In this document: one piece after another, positions 8,455 through 17,830 of the stretch | Numbering within the stretch: position 1 is the first letter of the stretch | How the letters are laid out: each line of letters starts with the position of its first letter | Assembly (NCBI GenBank): GCA_023398375.1 | Contig: JAEWSH010000042.1 | Location: 62,001-126,000, forward strand | Source: Bacillota bacterium | GTDB taxonomy: Bacteria > Bacillota > Clostridia > Lachnospirales > Lachnospiraceae | DNA length: 64,000 nt | Reading direction: 5' to 3' | Made by a program: the position numbers and the translations under genes | Notes under the pieces: model-generated | Database searches by the model: none | What the model was told of the DNA's origin: nothing | What the model saw: only the letters and a program-made list of their open reading frames with translations

Positions 8455-8496
8455 CTTTATTTTGCATATTAATTACCGTTGCACGCTAAACCCTCC

Positions 8497-8530
8497 AGTA
8501 TACCACCACTAAAAAATTCGATGGTATACT
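8497..8530. promoter_or_regulatory. 34-bp dyad, probable operator of the double MerR (copy 1)
   Basis: The arms AGTATACCACC and GATGGTATACT (10 of 11 pairs) are separated by 12 bases. The right arm ends in TATACT, a good -10 element for the UvrA-like gene, and CCCTCC precedes the left arm. The same architecture with identical arms occurs at 11846-11879. A second hairpin (CTCCTTGC/GCAAGGAG, 8531-8557) follows and holds part of the ribosome binding site. Confidence 0.7.
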
Positions 8531-8569
8531 CTCCTTGCGATATAAAAAAGCAAGGAGATGAGGAATTCA

Positions 8570-11101
8570 ATGATGATAAATATTAATGGTGCAAAAGAAA
8601 ATAATCTGAAAAATATTGACGTCCAGATTCCCAGGAATAAGTTGATTGTATTTACCGGACTGTCCGGAAGCGGCAAATCAACACTGGCATTAGAAACTCT
8701 GCAGCGGGAGTGTCAACGACAATATATGGAATCCATGGGCATGACAATGGCTATCGGAAGTAAGCCGAAGGTCGATTCCATCGAGGGTCTGTCACCCGCA
8801 ATTTCAATTAACCAGCATCATACGAACAGTAATCCGCGTTCTACTGTGGGAACAGTTACCGAAATTTCGGCATATCTTCGAGTGCTGTTCTCAAAACTGG
8901 GCGTAAGACCATGCCCGCACTGTGGAAAGATCATTACACAGGATTATAAGGAAACGGCATCCGCTGTGTTTACGGAAATGCCCGACCAAGAGCCGGGAGG
9001 CGTGGATCTGTATGAGAATATGATCCCATGTCCTCATTGCGGCAGGCAGGTCGCTGAGCTGACAGCAAGCCATTTTTCCTTTAACAAACCACAGGGAGCT
9101 TGCCATACCTGCCGGGGAATCGGAGTCGTGAACCTGCCAAATGTTGACCTTCTGATTGATAGATCCAAGAGCATTCGTGAATTTGCTATTTATGGATGGG
9201 ATCAGGTCTATATTGACAGATATGGCACCTCAGTGATCCAGGCTGCGAAACACTATGGCTTCGAAATGGACATCGATACTCCCATTGGTAAATACAACGA
9301 TATGCAGATGGATCTGCTCCTATATGGTGTTCTGAGCAAAGAATTCCAGAAACATTTTCCAGACATAGTTCCACCGAAAATCGTACCCGAGGGTCGATTT
9401 GAAGGGGTAATCACAAACCTGATGCGAAGATATACGGAAAATGAATCTGCAAGTGCCAGGCAAAAGCTTGAGAAGTTCCTAATACAACAGGAATGTCCTG
9501 AGTGCCATGGGGTAAGGTTTCGCTCGGAAACCCTTGCAGTTAAGGTTGGGGGCATCCATATTAAGCAGTTGTTGTCCAAGTCACTGACCGGGGTCAGCAA
9601 ATGGCTGAAAGAACTACCGGATTCCGTATCACCGGAAGCATTGGAGGTTGTTCATCAGGTGGTAGATGACCTCGAACGAAGGGTCGACCGGATTATAGAG
9701 GTCGGTGCAGGATATCTGAGCCTTGATCAGCCTGCTGCTTCTCTGTCAGCCGGTGAATGGCAGCGCATCAAGCTGGCTTCCGTTCTGGGTAGCGGCTTGA
9801 CAGGAGTGCTGTATGTACTGGATGAGCCTACGTCCGGTCTTCATTCCAGAGATACAGGAAAAATCATAGAGGTTTTAAAACGTTTGCGCGATATGGGGAA
9901 TACAGTCATTGTCATTGAGCATGATGTGGAAATTATGAAGGCAGCAGACCATATCATCGATTTCGGTCCGGGTGCGGGAAAGCAGGGCGGAAGGATCGTT
10001 GCCAGTGGGAATGCGGAAGATATCATACAATGTGATGCTTCTATTACGGGCAGGTATCTTCAGAGCAGTATCTATCAGGCAAAGCGCAAGAAGCTGTTGG
10101 ACAGTGAAAGCAAGATAACTATCAGGAATGCCAGCATGAATAATTTGAAAAATTTGACGATTGATATCCCTCTTAGCCGTTTCGTTACAGTGACAGGAGT
10201 CTCTGGCAGCGGAAAATCCAGCCTGATTTTCGGGACTTTAGCAGACGCTTGCGAGACTTATTTCCATCAGATGAAAAAGAACAGGAATCCCATTGTATCT
10301 GGCTTAGAAAACCTGAACGATGCAGTCATCATAGACCAGCAATCCATCGGGCGTTCCAACCGGTCCAATGCGGCGACCTATACCGATCTTTTTACAGATA
10401 TCCGGGATTTATTTTCTTCCATGCCTGAAACAAAAACAAAAGGTCTTTTGGCAAAACATTTTTCTTATAATGTGGCAGGCGGCAGATGTGAAAAATGTCA
10501 GGGTACGGGTAAACTATCCGTTTCTATGCATTTTCTTCCGGATGTGGAGGTCGTCTGTCCTGTCTGCTGCGGAAGGAGGTACCAGAAACCTGTCCTGGAC
10601 GTCAGATACAAGGATCATAATATTTCTGATGTTCTGGAACTAAGCATTGATGAAGCGTTAGATCTGTTTCATAACGAAGAGAATATTACTAAAAAATTAA
10701 AAATATTGAAGGATGTAGGATTGGGATATGTAAGCCTTGGACAGTCAACAGCAACTTTGTCCGGAGGAGAGGCGCAGAGGTTGAAGCTGGCAAAGGAACT
10801 TTCAGCAAGCACCGGTAAAAGAGTGCTGTATTTATTTGACGAGCCCACCACCGGACTGCATCCTCATGATGCAGAAAGGCTGATTAACGTATTTGATCAG
10901 CTGGTGCGGCTTGGAAACAGCGTAATTGTAATTGAACACAATGCAGAAATGATACTGGAATCCGACTGGGTGATCGATCTTGGTCCGGAAGGCGGAAACG
11001 AAGGCGGTGAAATCGTAGCGCAGGGGACACCGGAAGAAATCATGAAGAATTCAAATTCCGTTACCGGTAAAATCCTGAAAAAGGTGGTGGTTTCACTATG
11101 A
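8570..11101 (+). CDS. UvrA-like ABC ATPase (drug resistance UvrA/DrrC type)
   Basis: A UvrA-family protein of 843 residues, shorter than housekeeping UvrA (about 940). It has two ATPase modules: Walker A GLSGSGKST and GVSGSGKSS, signatures LSAGEWQRIKL and LSGGEAQRLKL, Walker B LYVLDEPTSGLH and LYLFDEPTTGLH. It also has zinc-finger cysteine pairs (CPHCGK, CPHCGRQ, CHTCRGIG, CEKCQGTG). Short UvrA homologs such as DrrC give resistance to DNA-intercalating drugs. I place the start at 8570 because AAGGAGATGAGG is well spaced there; the ATG at 8558 overlaps it. It is cotranscribed with a MerR regulator (4-base overlap) and next to an MFS pump, supporting a drug-response role. Confidence 0.88.
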   Translation: MMININGAKENNLKNIDVQIPRNKLIVFTGLSGSGKSTLALETLQRECQRQYMESMGMTMAIGSKPKVDSIEGLSPAISINQHHTNSNPRSTVGTVTEISAYLRVLFSKLGVRPCPHCGKIITQDYKETASAVFTEMPDQEPGGVDLYENMIPCPHCGRQVAELTASHFSFNKPQGACHTCRGIGVVNLPNVDLLIDRSKSIREFAIYGWDQVYIDRYGTSVIQAAKHYGFEMDIDTPIGKYNDMQMDLLLYGVLSKEFQKHFPDIVPPKIVPEGRFEGVITNLMRRYTENESASARQKLEKFLIQQECPECHGVRFRSETLAVKVGGIHIKQLLSKSLTGVSKWLKELPDSVSPEALEVVHQVVDDLERRVDRIIEVGAGYLSLDQPAASLSAGEWQRIKLASVLGSGLTGVLYVLDEPTSGLHSRDTGKIIEVLKRLRDMGNTVIVIEHDVEIMKAADHIIDFGPGAGKQGGRIVASGNAEDIIQCDASITGRYLQSSIYQAKRKKLLDSESKITIRNASMNNLKNLTIDIPLSRFVTVTGVSGSGKSSLIFGTLADACETYFHQMKKNRNPIVSGLENLNDAVIIDQQSIGRSNRSNAATYTDLFTDIRDLFSSMPETKTKGLLAKHFSYNVAGGRCEKCQGTGKLSVSMHFLPDVEVVCPVCCGRRYQKPVLDVRYKDHNISDVLELSIDEALDLFHNEENITKKLKILKDVGLGYVSLGQSTATLSGGEAQRLKLAKELSASTGKRVLYLFDEPTTGLHPHDAERLINVFDQLVRLGNSVIVIEHNAEMILESDWVIDLGPEGGNEGGEIVAQGTPEEIMKNSNSVTGKILKKVVVSL

Positions 11102-11835
11102 CTTATAGGACAGCTCAAATAGCAAAATTAATAGGAGTTCATCCAAATACCATACGGTTCTATGAAGAAATGGGACTGCTTCCTGTGATACCAAGAACAG
11201 AAAACGGATACCGCATCTTTAATGACAGGCACCTGAAACAGCTTCGGCTGCTGCGTACTGCTTTCAGAGCAGAGATTATCAGTAACAGGCTCAGACAGGA
11301 AGTTTTTGAAATCGTGAAGATGTCAGCGTCGGATGATATTAAGGGTGCGTACCAGAGCACTCAATTGTATCTCGAACACTTGCGGGAAGAAAAAGCGAGA
11401 GCGGAGGAGGCGATCTGTATTACCCTTGCTATCATTGAGGACAGCAGAGAAGCAGATGCTGTTGTATATGGAGGCAGACGTGAAACTGCCAAGCTCCTCG
11501 GTATCACAGTAGACGTTTTGCGTGATTGGGAAAGAAATGGGTTAATTGAGGTGCCCAGATATTCCAACGGACACAGAAGATATAGTTCTAATGAGATGAA
11601 TCGGCTGAAAATTATACGAACGCTTCGTAATGCCCATTATTCCATGATGTCTATTCTTCGCATGCTGAATCGTCGGGATCATGGAGAATTGAACATAAGG
11701 CAAGTTATTGACACCCCCAGTGAAGAGGAAGATATCGTATGCGCAGCAGACCGGTATATTACGGCACTCAGCATGGCAGAAAAGGATGCACAGGAAATGA
11801 TGGAAATGCTTGTATTCATGATGAAAAGAATATAA
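11098..11835 (+). CDS. MerR-family regulator with two tandem HTH domains
   Basis: This 245-residue regulator contains two complete MerR winged-helix domains in one chain. The first (about 1-70) reads RTAQIAKLIGVHPNTIRFYE with wing NGYRIFNDRHLKQL. The second (about 122-190) reads RETAKLLGITVDVLRDWE with wing NGHRRYSSNEMNRL. A helical segment lies between them. Normal MerR proteins have one such domain and dimerise; here one chain may act as a pseudo-dimer. Its ATG overlaps the stop of the UvrA-like gene (ATGA). Twin 34-bp dyads before the UvrA-like gene and the MFS gene are its probable targets. Confidence 0.9.
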   Translation: MTYRTAQIAKLIGVHPNTIRFYEEMGLLPVIPRTENGYRIFNDRHLKQLRLLRTAFRAEIISNRLRQEVFEIVKMSASDDIKGAYQSTQLYLEHLREEKARAEEAICITLAIIEDSREADAVVYGGRRETAKLLGITVDVLRDWERNGLIEVPRYSNGHRRYSSNEMNRLKIIRTLRNAHYSMMSILRMLNRRDHGELNIRQVIDTPSEEEDIVCAADRYITALSMAEKDAQEMMEMLVFMMKRI

Positions 11836-11845
11836 GAATCCCTCC

Positions 11846-11879
11846 AGTATACCACCAGCTCAAAAGCGGATGGTATACT
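11846..11879. promoter_or_regulatory. 34-bp dyad, probable operator of the double MerR (copy 2)
   Basis: The arms AGTATACCACC and GATGGTATACT with a 12-base spacer are identical to those at 8497-8530, while the spacers differ. It lies 11 bases after the MerR stop and 34 bases before the MFS start. The run of T residues after the right arm means the same dyad could also act as a transcription attenuator. Confidence 0.7.
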
Positions 11880-11913
11880 TTTTTTTACGATATCAAGATA
11901 AAGGAGGAAAAAT

Positions 11914-13191
11914 ATGAATTCAGACAAAGAACAAAAACCAAAATGGCGCGGAAAGGTGGCGGCATTCCTGATTGGTCAGGGTGCTTCACTCTTCGGATCA
12001 CAAATTGTTCAAATGGCAATTATCTGGTATGTAACGCTGGAGACGTCCTCGGGAAAATGGGTCACCATCCTGACACTGGCAGCATTTCTGCCGCAAATGA
12101 TCATGTCACTGTTTGCCGGAGTTTGGGCGGATCGCTATAACAGAAAAAGAATCATTATGACCGCTGACACAATGATTGCGGCGACGACCCTGCTGCTTGC
12201 TTTGCTCATGATGACGGGAAACACAGGCGCGGCGGCATTGCCGGCAATCATAATTGTCTCTGCCATACGATCTTTGGGCAGTGGTATTCAGACACCTACC
12301 GTAAATGCTATGATACCACAGATCGTTCCTGAAGACGGACTTATGCGCGTAAATGGCATCAATGGAAGTATTCAATCAGTTGTCCAGTTCGTGTCTCCCA
12401 TTGCCGCAGGGGCAATCATGGCTGCCGGTCCCATCTACAACATCCTGTTCATTGACGTTGCCACTGCAATTATTGGTATCAGTATATTGGCTTTTATAAA
12501 AATACCGAAACATCAGGTAACGGAAAGAACAGAGCCGACATCAATATTTGCAGAAATGAAGGAAGGACTTCGGTTCACCTGGAATCATAAGTTCCTGAAG
12601 AGGATGCTTACGATATATGGTGCCTACATTTTTCTTTGTGTACCTTCCGGTTTCCTGACGGCACTCATGATTGAGCGGACCTTTGGCAGCAATGTCATGT
12701 TTCTTACGATCAACGAGACTGTAGGTTTTGCAGGGGCTTTAGCCGGAGGACTTCTGCTTGGGGCAACAGGTGGATTTCAAAATAGGAACAAGACATTTTT
12801 CTTTGGGATTATAACTTATGGTGCCGCTTCTCTTGCAGTTGGTCTCACCGATACATTCTGGATTTTTGCTATGCTCATGTTCTTTATCGGCATGACGATA
12901 CCGGCTGCTCAGACAGCAGTTTTTACACTGGTTCAGGAAAAGACCGAGCCATCTATGCTCGGAAGGGTATTCAGTCTGGTCAATGTGATGTTCACAGGCT
13001 TTATGCCCCTCGGCATGGCGATATTCGGGCCGTTGACCGATGTGGTCAGAATACAGACTATGGTCATTGTATGTGCTGTTTTTATTATTTTACTGGGGCT
13101 GAGTATCGTTCTGTCCAAAGATTTTTACACGGATGGTGTTACCGCATTGCTAAAAATCGAGGAAGATAGTATTGCACCTGAACAAGGTTAA
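11914..13191 (+). CDS. MFS efflux transporter (macrolide-efflux MefA-like)
   Basis: A 425-residue transporter with about 12 membrane helices, an N-terminal IGQGASLFGSQIVQMAIIWYV helix and the MFS signature GVWADRYNRKRII between helices 2 and 3. The pattern resembles the MFS_3/Mef group that exports macrolides and other lipophilic drugs. AAGGAGG lies 7 nt before the ATG. It follows the MerR gene and has the same dyad as the UvrA-like gene upstream, so it probably belongs to one drug-inducible cassette. Actual substrates are unknown. Confidence 0.9.
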   Translation: MNSDKEQKPKWRGKVAAFLIGQGASLFGSQIVQMAIIWYVTLETSSGKWVTILTLAAFLPQMIMSLFAGVWADRYNRKRIIMTADTMIAATTLLLALLMMTGNTGAAALPAIIIVSAIRSLGSGIQTPTVNAMIPQIVPEDGLMRVNGINGSIQSVVQFVSPIAAGAIMAAGPIYNILFIDVATAIIGISILAFIKIPKHQVTERTEPTSIFAEMKEGLRFTWNHKFLKRMLTIYGAYIFLCVPSGFLTALMIERTFGSNVMFLTINETVGFAGALAGGLLLGATGGFQNRNKTFFFGIITYGAASLAVGLTDTFWIFAMLMFFIGMTIPAAQTAVFTLVQEKTEPSMLGRVFSLVNVMFTGFMPLGMAIFGPLTDVVRIQTMVIVCAVFIILLGLSIVLSKDFYTDGVTALLKIEEDSIAPEQG

Positions 13192-13207
13192 AACTGCTTT
13201 ACATCAT

Positions 13208-13250
13208 AAAAACTCCCACCGGATTCTATGCGTAGCATAGCCGATGGGAG
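13208..13250 (-). terminator. Terminator for the minus-strand beta-glucoside operon
   Basis: The arms CTCCCACCGG and CCGATGGGAG pair with one mismatch and enclose a second stem (CTATGC/GCATAG). On the minus strand five T residues follow directly. It may also stop transcription from the MFS gene on the other strand. Confidence 0.75.
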
Positions 13251-13277
13251 AAATATTTAGTGGAGCTAAGTACTTAC

Positions 13278-14714
13278 TTATGAATCCAGAGCCTCACCAT
13301 TTGTTTCAATCACTTTTTTATACCAATAAAAAGATTTTTTCTTGATTCGTTTTAAAGTTCCATTTCCATTATCATCTTTATCAATATAGATAAAACCATA
13401 TCTTTTCTTCATTTCGCCTGTACCAGAACTGATCAGATCAAAGGCGGACCACATAGTATATCCGATTAGATCTACCCCCTCGTGGATGGCTTGATGCATT
13501 TCCATGATATGGCTCTTTAAATAACTGATTCGATAATCATCATTTATGCATTCATTCTGATCAGGTTCATCGATTGCGCCCAATCCGTTTTCTACAATGA
13601 AGACAGGAATTCTGTAACGGTCGTAAATTTTGTGCAAGGTATAACGCAGTCCCATTGGATCTATCTGCCAACCCCACTCACTGGTCTGCAGATAAGGATT
13701 CTTTACACCGCCCAGTAAGTTGCCCATTGTAGTCTCATGACCTTTTTCTGTAGTTGTGCAATTACTCATATAGTAGGAGAAGGAATAAAAATCAACGCAT
13801 CCATCCTTTAGAATCCTGGCATCTTCTGGTTCAAAAATGATATTAATATTATTTTTCTTAAAATAGTGGAAGACGTAATAAGGATACTCGCCTCTTACCT
13901 GTACATCTGCACAGAAGTTATTGATAATGTGATCTAATTCCTGCTGAAGGAGAAGGTCCTCTGGTCTGCAGGTCAAAGGATACATCGTTATATGCGCAAT
14001 CATACAGCCAATTTGAAAGGATGGGTTAATTTCGTGTGCGATCTGCACTGCTTTTGCACTTGCCAAAAACAGATGATGCAACGCCTGAAAACGCAGCTGC
14101 ATATCGTCTACAGGATTAGCGATTTCTTCATCTTCCTGATTCAGGATACCTAAGACTTCTAAATTGCCCATTGGCATAGTAGCAAAATTAATTTCATTGA
14201 TAGTCAGCCAATATTTTACTTTATCCTTGTAGCGCTCAAAAACCGTTCGGGCATAACGCTCGAAAAATGTAATTACTTTCCGGTCAGAAAATCCTTTGTA
14301 TTCTTTTACGATATGATAGGGAATTTCAAAATGGCTTAGTGTTACTAAAGGCTCCATACCATATTTGTGGCATTCGTCGAACACACTGTCATAAAATTGT
14401 AGTCCTTTTTCATTTGGGGCTGGATCATCACCATTAGGAAAGATGCGGCTCCATGCGATCGATAAGCGGAATACTTTGAAACCCATTTGAGCAAGATAAG
14501 CGATATCATCTTTGTAATTGTGGTAAAAATCTACAGCAGTATGACTCGGGTAATTTTCTTCAGGTAATAGACTCGAGGTGAATTTTCTGTTTTTATGAAT
14601 GGAACCTGCTGTCAGATGGTCACAGATACTTTCTTTTTTCCCATCCATGTTCCAGGCACCCTCACACTGATTTGCAGCTACAGCGCCACCCCATAGAAAT
14701 CCTTTTGGAAACAT
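13278..14714 (-). CDS. 6-phospho-beta-glucosidase, glycoside hydrolase family 1
   Basis: A 478-residue GH1 enzyme with the (beta/alpha)8 motifs: FLWGGAVAANQCEGAW at the N-terminus, acid/base glutamate in TINE, and nucleophile glutamate in VENG. The loop SSGTGEMKKRYGFIYID, with the serine and lysine-tyrosine that hold the 6-phosphate, marks the phospho-glucosidase branch. It cleaves phosphorylated beta-glucosides (cellobiose, arbutin or salicin type) delivered by the PTS. The start is the ATG at 14714 after AAGGAGG; longer frames extend into the permease gene. It lies 16 bases after the PTS gene in one operon. Confidence 0.95.
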   Translation of the reverse strand: MFPKGFLWGGAVAANQCEGAWNMDGKKESICDHLTAGSIHKNRKFTSSLLPEENYPSHTAVDFYHNYKDDIAYLAQMGFKVFRLSIAWSRIFPNGDDPAPNEKGLQFYDSVFDECHKYGMEPLVTLSHFEIPYHIVKEYKGFSDRKVITFFERYARTVFERYKDKVKYWLTINEINFATMPMGNLEVLGILNQEDEEIANPVDDMQLRFQALHHLFLASAKAVQIAHEINPSFQIGCMIAHITMYPLTCRPEDLLLQQELDHIINNFCADVQVRGEYPYYVFHYFKKNNINIIFEPEDARILKDGCVDFYSFSYYMSNCTTTEKGHETTMGNLLGGVKNPYLQTSEWGWQIDPMGLRYTLHKIYDRYRIPVFIVENGLGAIDEPDQNECINDDYRISYLKSHIMEMHQAIHEGVDLIGYTMWSAFDLISSGTGEMKKRYGFIYIDKDDNGNGTLKRIKKKSFYWYKKVIETNGEALDS

Positions 14715-14730
14715 TTTGGTTCCTCCTTCT

Positions 14731-16563
14731 TTATAATAATGCAATGAGATCTTCACCAGCAGCGATGGAAGCATTACGGCCTCTTACGACTACAATATCT
14801 AAATAGTCTTCTGTATTTGTTACTAAAACAGGAGTATCTAAGGAGTATCCTTCCTGAATGATAGCTTCACGATCAAACGTCAATAACAAATCCCCCTTTT
14901 TTACTTTATCACCTTGTTCCACATGTGCCGTGAAGTGTTTTCCGCCTAATTGTACGGTATCCATACCAATGTGAATCAATACTTCACATCCCTGTTCGGA
15001 CAATAATCCTATTGCATGCTTGGTTGGAAATAAGGTAATAACAGTTCCATCAAAGGGAGCGGTAACAGTTCCTTTTGCTGGTATCAGGGAAACTCCTTTA
15101 CCCAGGGCACCTGCTGCAAATGCGGCATCTTTTACCTGATCCAAAGGTTTTAAAGTACCAGTCATTGGTGATATAATCATTTCTTTTCCTTTTTTTGGTA
15201 CAGACTTGTCCTCATTTTCAATGTTGGCAAGGTCGTCATCTTTAAAGGTAAAGAATGACACGGCAAATCCGATCACAAAGGAAATAATAGTGACGATCAG
15301 ACAATGCATTAAACTTGTACCCGGCTGTTTTGGATCTAATAATGCAGGAATTTCAAAAATACCCATTCCGGCCATTGTGTGATATTTTAAACCAAAAAGA
15401 GCAGTCAGCCCACCGGCAATTGCACCACAGAAGCAGGAAACGACAAATTGTTTAACACGAGGTAACAATACACCATAGATTGCTGGCTCGGTCACACCAA
15501 AAAATCCAGATACCCATGCAGGTAAAGAAATCTGTTTTAAAGATTTATTTTTAGTCTTTAACCAGATTGAAAAAACCATTCCGGTAGTGGAAAAAGTGAC
15601 AAAGGTAGTGAAAGCCAGAATTGGATCGGGAGTACCAGCGATAATATTGTTGATGCATAGAACAACTAATACAATATGGACTCCGAATATAATCAATACC
15701 TGCCATAATCCACCTACAAACATACCAGCAATAACCGGATTTAACTTGTAGATAGAAAGAACGGTACTCGAAATAGCATTTGAAAGCATATTTGCAAGTG
15801 GTCCGATAACAACAAAGCCGACTGGAACAGAAATCAATAAAACGAGCATGGGCGTAATAAAGGTTTTGACCATATCAGGCAGTACACGGTTAAAGAAGGT
15901 TTCTAACGGCTTAGCAAGTGCAACGATTAATATGACCGGTAACAAAGTAGAGGTATAGGTCGCATTGATTACATATCCAAACAATTCCACATCGACGCCA
16001 TTGATGGCAGGGTAACATAAAGAAGCACCTATTATTAATCCCAAGAAAGGATTCATGTTAATTTTTTTTGCCATATTATATCCGATAATAATTGGGAAAA
16101 AATAAAAGATAGAGTCTCCAATTGCATTCAACAATAAGTAAATACCATCGGTATCTTGATACAATCCGAGGTAAGTCAGGATGGAGTTCAGGCCTTTTAA
16201 CATACCACACGCACACAGTAATGAAATAGAGGGCAACATAACACCTGAAATCAAGTCCAATGCTTTTTCTTTCAGACTCATTTTTTTTGTTTCAGTAACA
16301 GTTGGGACAGAAGTGATTTGTGCAACTTGACAAACATCTTCATAGACCTGAGGAACATGGTTCCCAATAACGATCTGGTATTGTCCGGCACTATGCATAA
16401 CTGTTATGACACCATCCATGTTCTTAAGAACTTCGTCATTTGCAAGACTTTCATCTTTCAAATGGAAGCGCAGCCTTGTAACACAATGCACTAAGCTGAT
16501 AATGTTGTCCTTTCCACCAACATTTTTGACAAGTTCCGTTGCCAATAATTCATACTTTCTCAT
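14731..16563 (-). CDS. Beta-glucoside PTS transporter, fused IIB-IIC-IIA
   Basis: A 610-residue phosphotransferase permease with domains in the order IIB (about 1-90, phospho-cysteine C27 in HCVTRLRF), membrane IIC (about 100-450, with the GITEPAIYG-like stretch FGVTEPAIYGVLLPR) and IIA (about 470-610, phospho-histidine H531 in LIHIGMDTV). It imports and phosphorylates a beta-glucoside. The ATG at 16563 has GGAGG 7 nt upstream; the in-frame ATG at 16578 lies inside that binding site. It is cotranscribed with licT upstream and the GH1 enzyme downstream. Confidence 0.95.
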   Translation of the reverse strand: MRKYELLATELVKNVGGKDNIISLVHCVTRLRFHLKDESLANDEVLKNMDGVITVMHSAGQYQIVIGNHVPQVYEDVCQVAQITSVPTVTETKKMSLKEKALDLISGVMLPSISLLCACGMLKGLNSILTYLGLYQDTDGIYLLLNAIGDSIFYFFPIIIGYNMAKKINMNPFLGLIIGASLCYPAINGVDVELFGYVINATYTSTLLPVILIVALAKPLETFFNRVLPDMVKTFITPMLVLLISVPVGFVVIGPLANMLSNAISSTVLSIYKLNPVIAGMFVGGLWQVLIIFGVHIVLVVLCINNIIAGTPDPILAFTTFVTFSTTGMVFSIWLKTKNKSLKQISLPAWVSGFFGVTEPAIYGVLLPRVKQFVVSCFCGAIAGGLTALFGLKYHTMAGMGIFEIPALLDPKQPGTSLMHCLIVTIISFVIGFAVSFFTFKDDDLANIENEDKSVPKKGKEMIISPMTGTLKPLDQVKDAAFAAGALGKGVSLIPAKGTVTAPFDGTVITLFPTKHAIGLLSEQGCEVLIHIGMDTVQLGGKHFTAHVEQGDKVKKGDLLLTFDREAIIQEGYSLDTPVLVTNTEDYLDIVVVRGRNASIAAGEDLIALL

Positions 16564-16632
16564 TTTTAAATCCTCCATTTTTCTTTTTTATTTGAAATAT
16601 GAAGGTGTGGCCAACTTAATGTCACCATCCAG

Positions 16633-17475
16633 TCATAAGACAGACTTATAAACAATTCGCTCAATATGAATAGTCAGATATAATTTTTCTTCATTAGATA
16701 GATCATGGTTGTATTTGCTTTTAATGAACATTCCTATTTTCTCTGCACATTCATATGCATTTCTATACTTTTCTTTAATCGTTTGTAATAAATCATCCTG
16801 ACCATCCTCAGTATAAATGTTTCCTTCTAACAGTCTCTGTGCAAAAAATTTCAAATGCGTGATAAAACGGTAATAATAAATAGAATCTTCATCAAAAGTG
16901 ATATGAAAGTTATATTTTACGATATTAGATATTTCCGATATTGTTTCAGTGATTTTATACATATCTTCCGTACTTTCACTTGATACAGACTCAACGATAT
17001 GTATTGCAATAAAGCCTGCTTCATCGTCTGGCAGTCGGACTGAAAAACGTTCTTCGATCATATCGAGGACTTTTAGACCAATTTTGAATTCATCTTTATA
17101 AAAACGTCTGATATCCCATAAAATTGCATTTTTAATTAAAATGCCTTCTTGGAAACGTGTTACTGCAGCATATAAGTGATCGATCAATGAAATATGGATA
17201 TTATCATTTAGGGTTTTATTCAATGTTTTTGCAGTATATTTGATAATATCTTCACCTAATTCAATATACACGGATGGGATATACGTCATCAATTCCTGAA
17301 ATTTATGATTTACATCAGGATCCGATAAGACGAATATCTTATCTATCTTATGCGCATCAACTTCCTCTCCACATTTTTTTTTAAAAGCAAGTCCACATCC
17401 CATAACAATTTTTTCAACACCGTTCTCATCTTTTATGACAACAGCATTATTATTGAAGATTTTGTAAATTACCAT
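16633..17475 (-). CDS. licT: BglG/LicT-family transcription antiterminator
   Basis: A 280-residue antiterminator with an N-terminal RNA-binding CAT domain (about 1-55, MVIYKIFNNNAVVIKDENG) and two PTS regulation domains, PRD1 (about 65-165) and PRD2 (about 170-280), each with conserved histidines (DHLYAAVTR, AIHIVES, LTIHIERI) that are phosphorylated by the PTS. In the absence of sugar the PTS IIB domain inactivates it; with sugar it binds an RNA site and prevents termination. Such a site with a strong terminator lies upstream at 17578-17662, so it probably controls its own operon. Confidence 0.95.
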   Translation of the reverse strand: MVIYKIFNNNAVVIKDENGVEKIVMGCGLAFKKKCGEEVDAHKIDKIFVLSDPDVNHKFQELMTYIPSVYIELGEDIIKYTAKTLNKTLNDNIHISLIDHLYAAVTRFQEGILIKNAILWDIRRFYKDEFKIGLKVLDMIEERFSVRLPDDEAGFIAIHIVESVSSESTEDMYKITETISEISNIVKYNFHITFDEDSIYYYRFITHLKFFAQRLLEGNIYTEDGQDDLLQTIKEKYRNAYECAEKIGMFIKSKYNHDLSNEEKLYLTIHIERIVYKSVL

Positions 17476-17577
17476 TTGCTCACCCCACCTTTTGTACGAA
17501 TGTTATTATTTCTTTTATTTCAGAGTACTAAAAAGAACTTTAATGTTATCATCATACTAGTATTTTCAATTGTGAGT

Positions 17578-17640
17578 AAAAAAAAACCTGTTTATAAGTT
17601 GATCATGGAACAATAATCCATAAAAAACTTATAAACAGGT
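17578..17640 (-). terminator. Regulated terminator in the licT leader
   Basis: Perfect 15-bp arms ACCTGTTTATAAGTT (17586-17600) and AACTTATAAACAGGT (17626-17640) form a hairpin. On the minus strand it is followed by nine T residues. It lies 100 bases upstream of licT and its 5' arm overlaps the RAT-like site. Confidence 0.9.
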
Positions 17641-17662
17641 ATAGCTTGCTAACGCAATCACC
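17637..17662 (-). promoter_or_regulatory. RAT-like antiterminator site for LicT
   Basis: On the minus strand the segment starts GGTGATTG and ends TATACCT, resembling the ribonucleic antiterminator consensus (GGATTG near the 5' end, ACCT at the 3' end). Its last bases form the start of the terminator's 5' arm, so forming this structure would block the terminator, the established BglG/LicT mechanism. Confidence 0.65.
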
Positions 17663-17749
17663 ATCCAATAACAATATAATATCAGAAATCGCTAATTTGT
17701 TCAACACAAATTTTAATATTATTTATTCTTATAATAATGAAATGAGCAT

Positions 17750-17778
17750 TTGACAAAAACCTTTTTATTTATTATCAT
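17750..17778 (+). promoter_or_regulatory. Promoter of the NifX/MinD operon
   Basis: TTGACA (17750-17755) and TATCAT (17773-17778) are separated by 17 bases. The TATGCCCATA box begins just downstream. Confidence 0.65.
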
Positions 17779-17787
17779 AGTAATTAG

Positions 17788-17800
17788 CATATGCCCATAA
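17788..17800. promoter_or_regulatory. CATATGCCCATAA box (copy 1)
   Basis: The 13-base sequence CATATGCCCATAA, with half-sites TATG and CATA, lies just after the promoter of the NifX/MinD operon. The identical 13 bases recur at 22359-22371 inside the promoter of the Mrp gene. A common regulator, perhaps the DUF134 protein encoded between them, is likely. Confidence 0.55.
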
Positions 17801-17830
17801 ATAAAATAACGAAAGAGCGAGGTAATGAAT

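Noticed and set aside
8570..11101. Housekeeping nucleotide-excision repair UvrA
   Set aside because: It is about 100 residues short, is linked to MerR and an MFS pump, and has no uvrB nearby.
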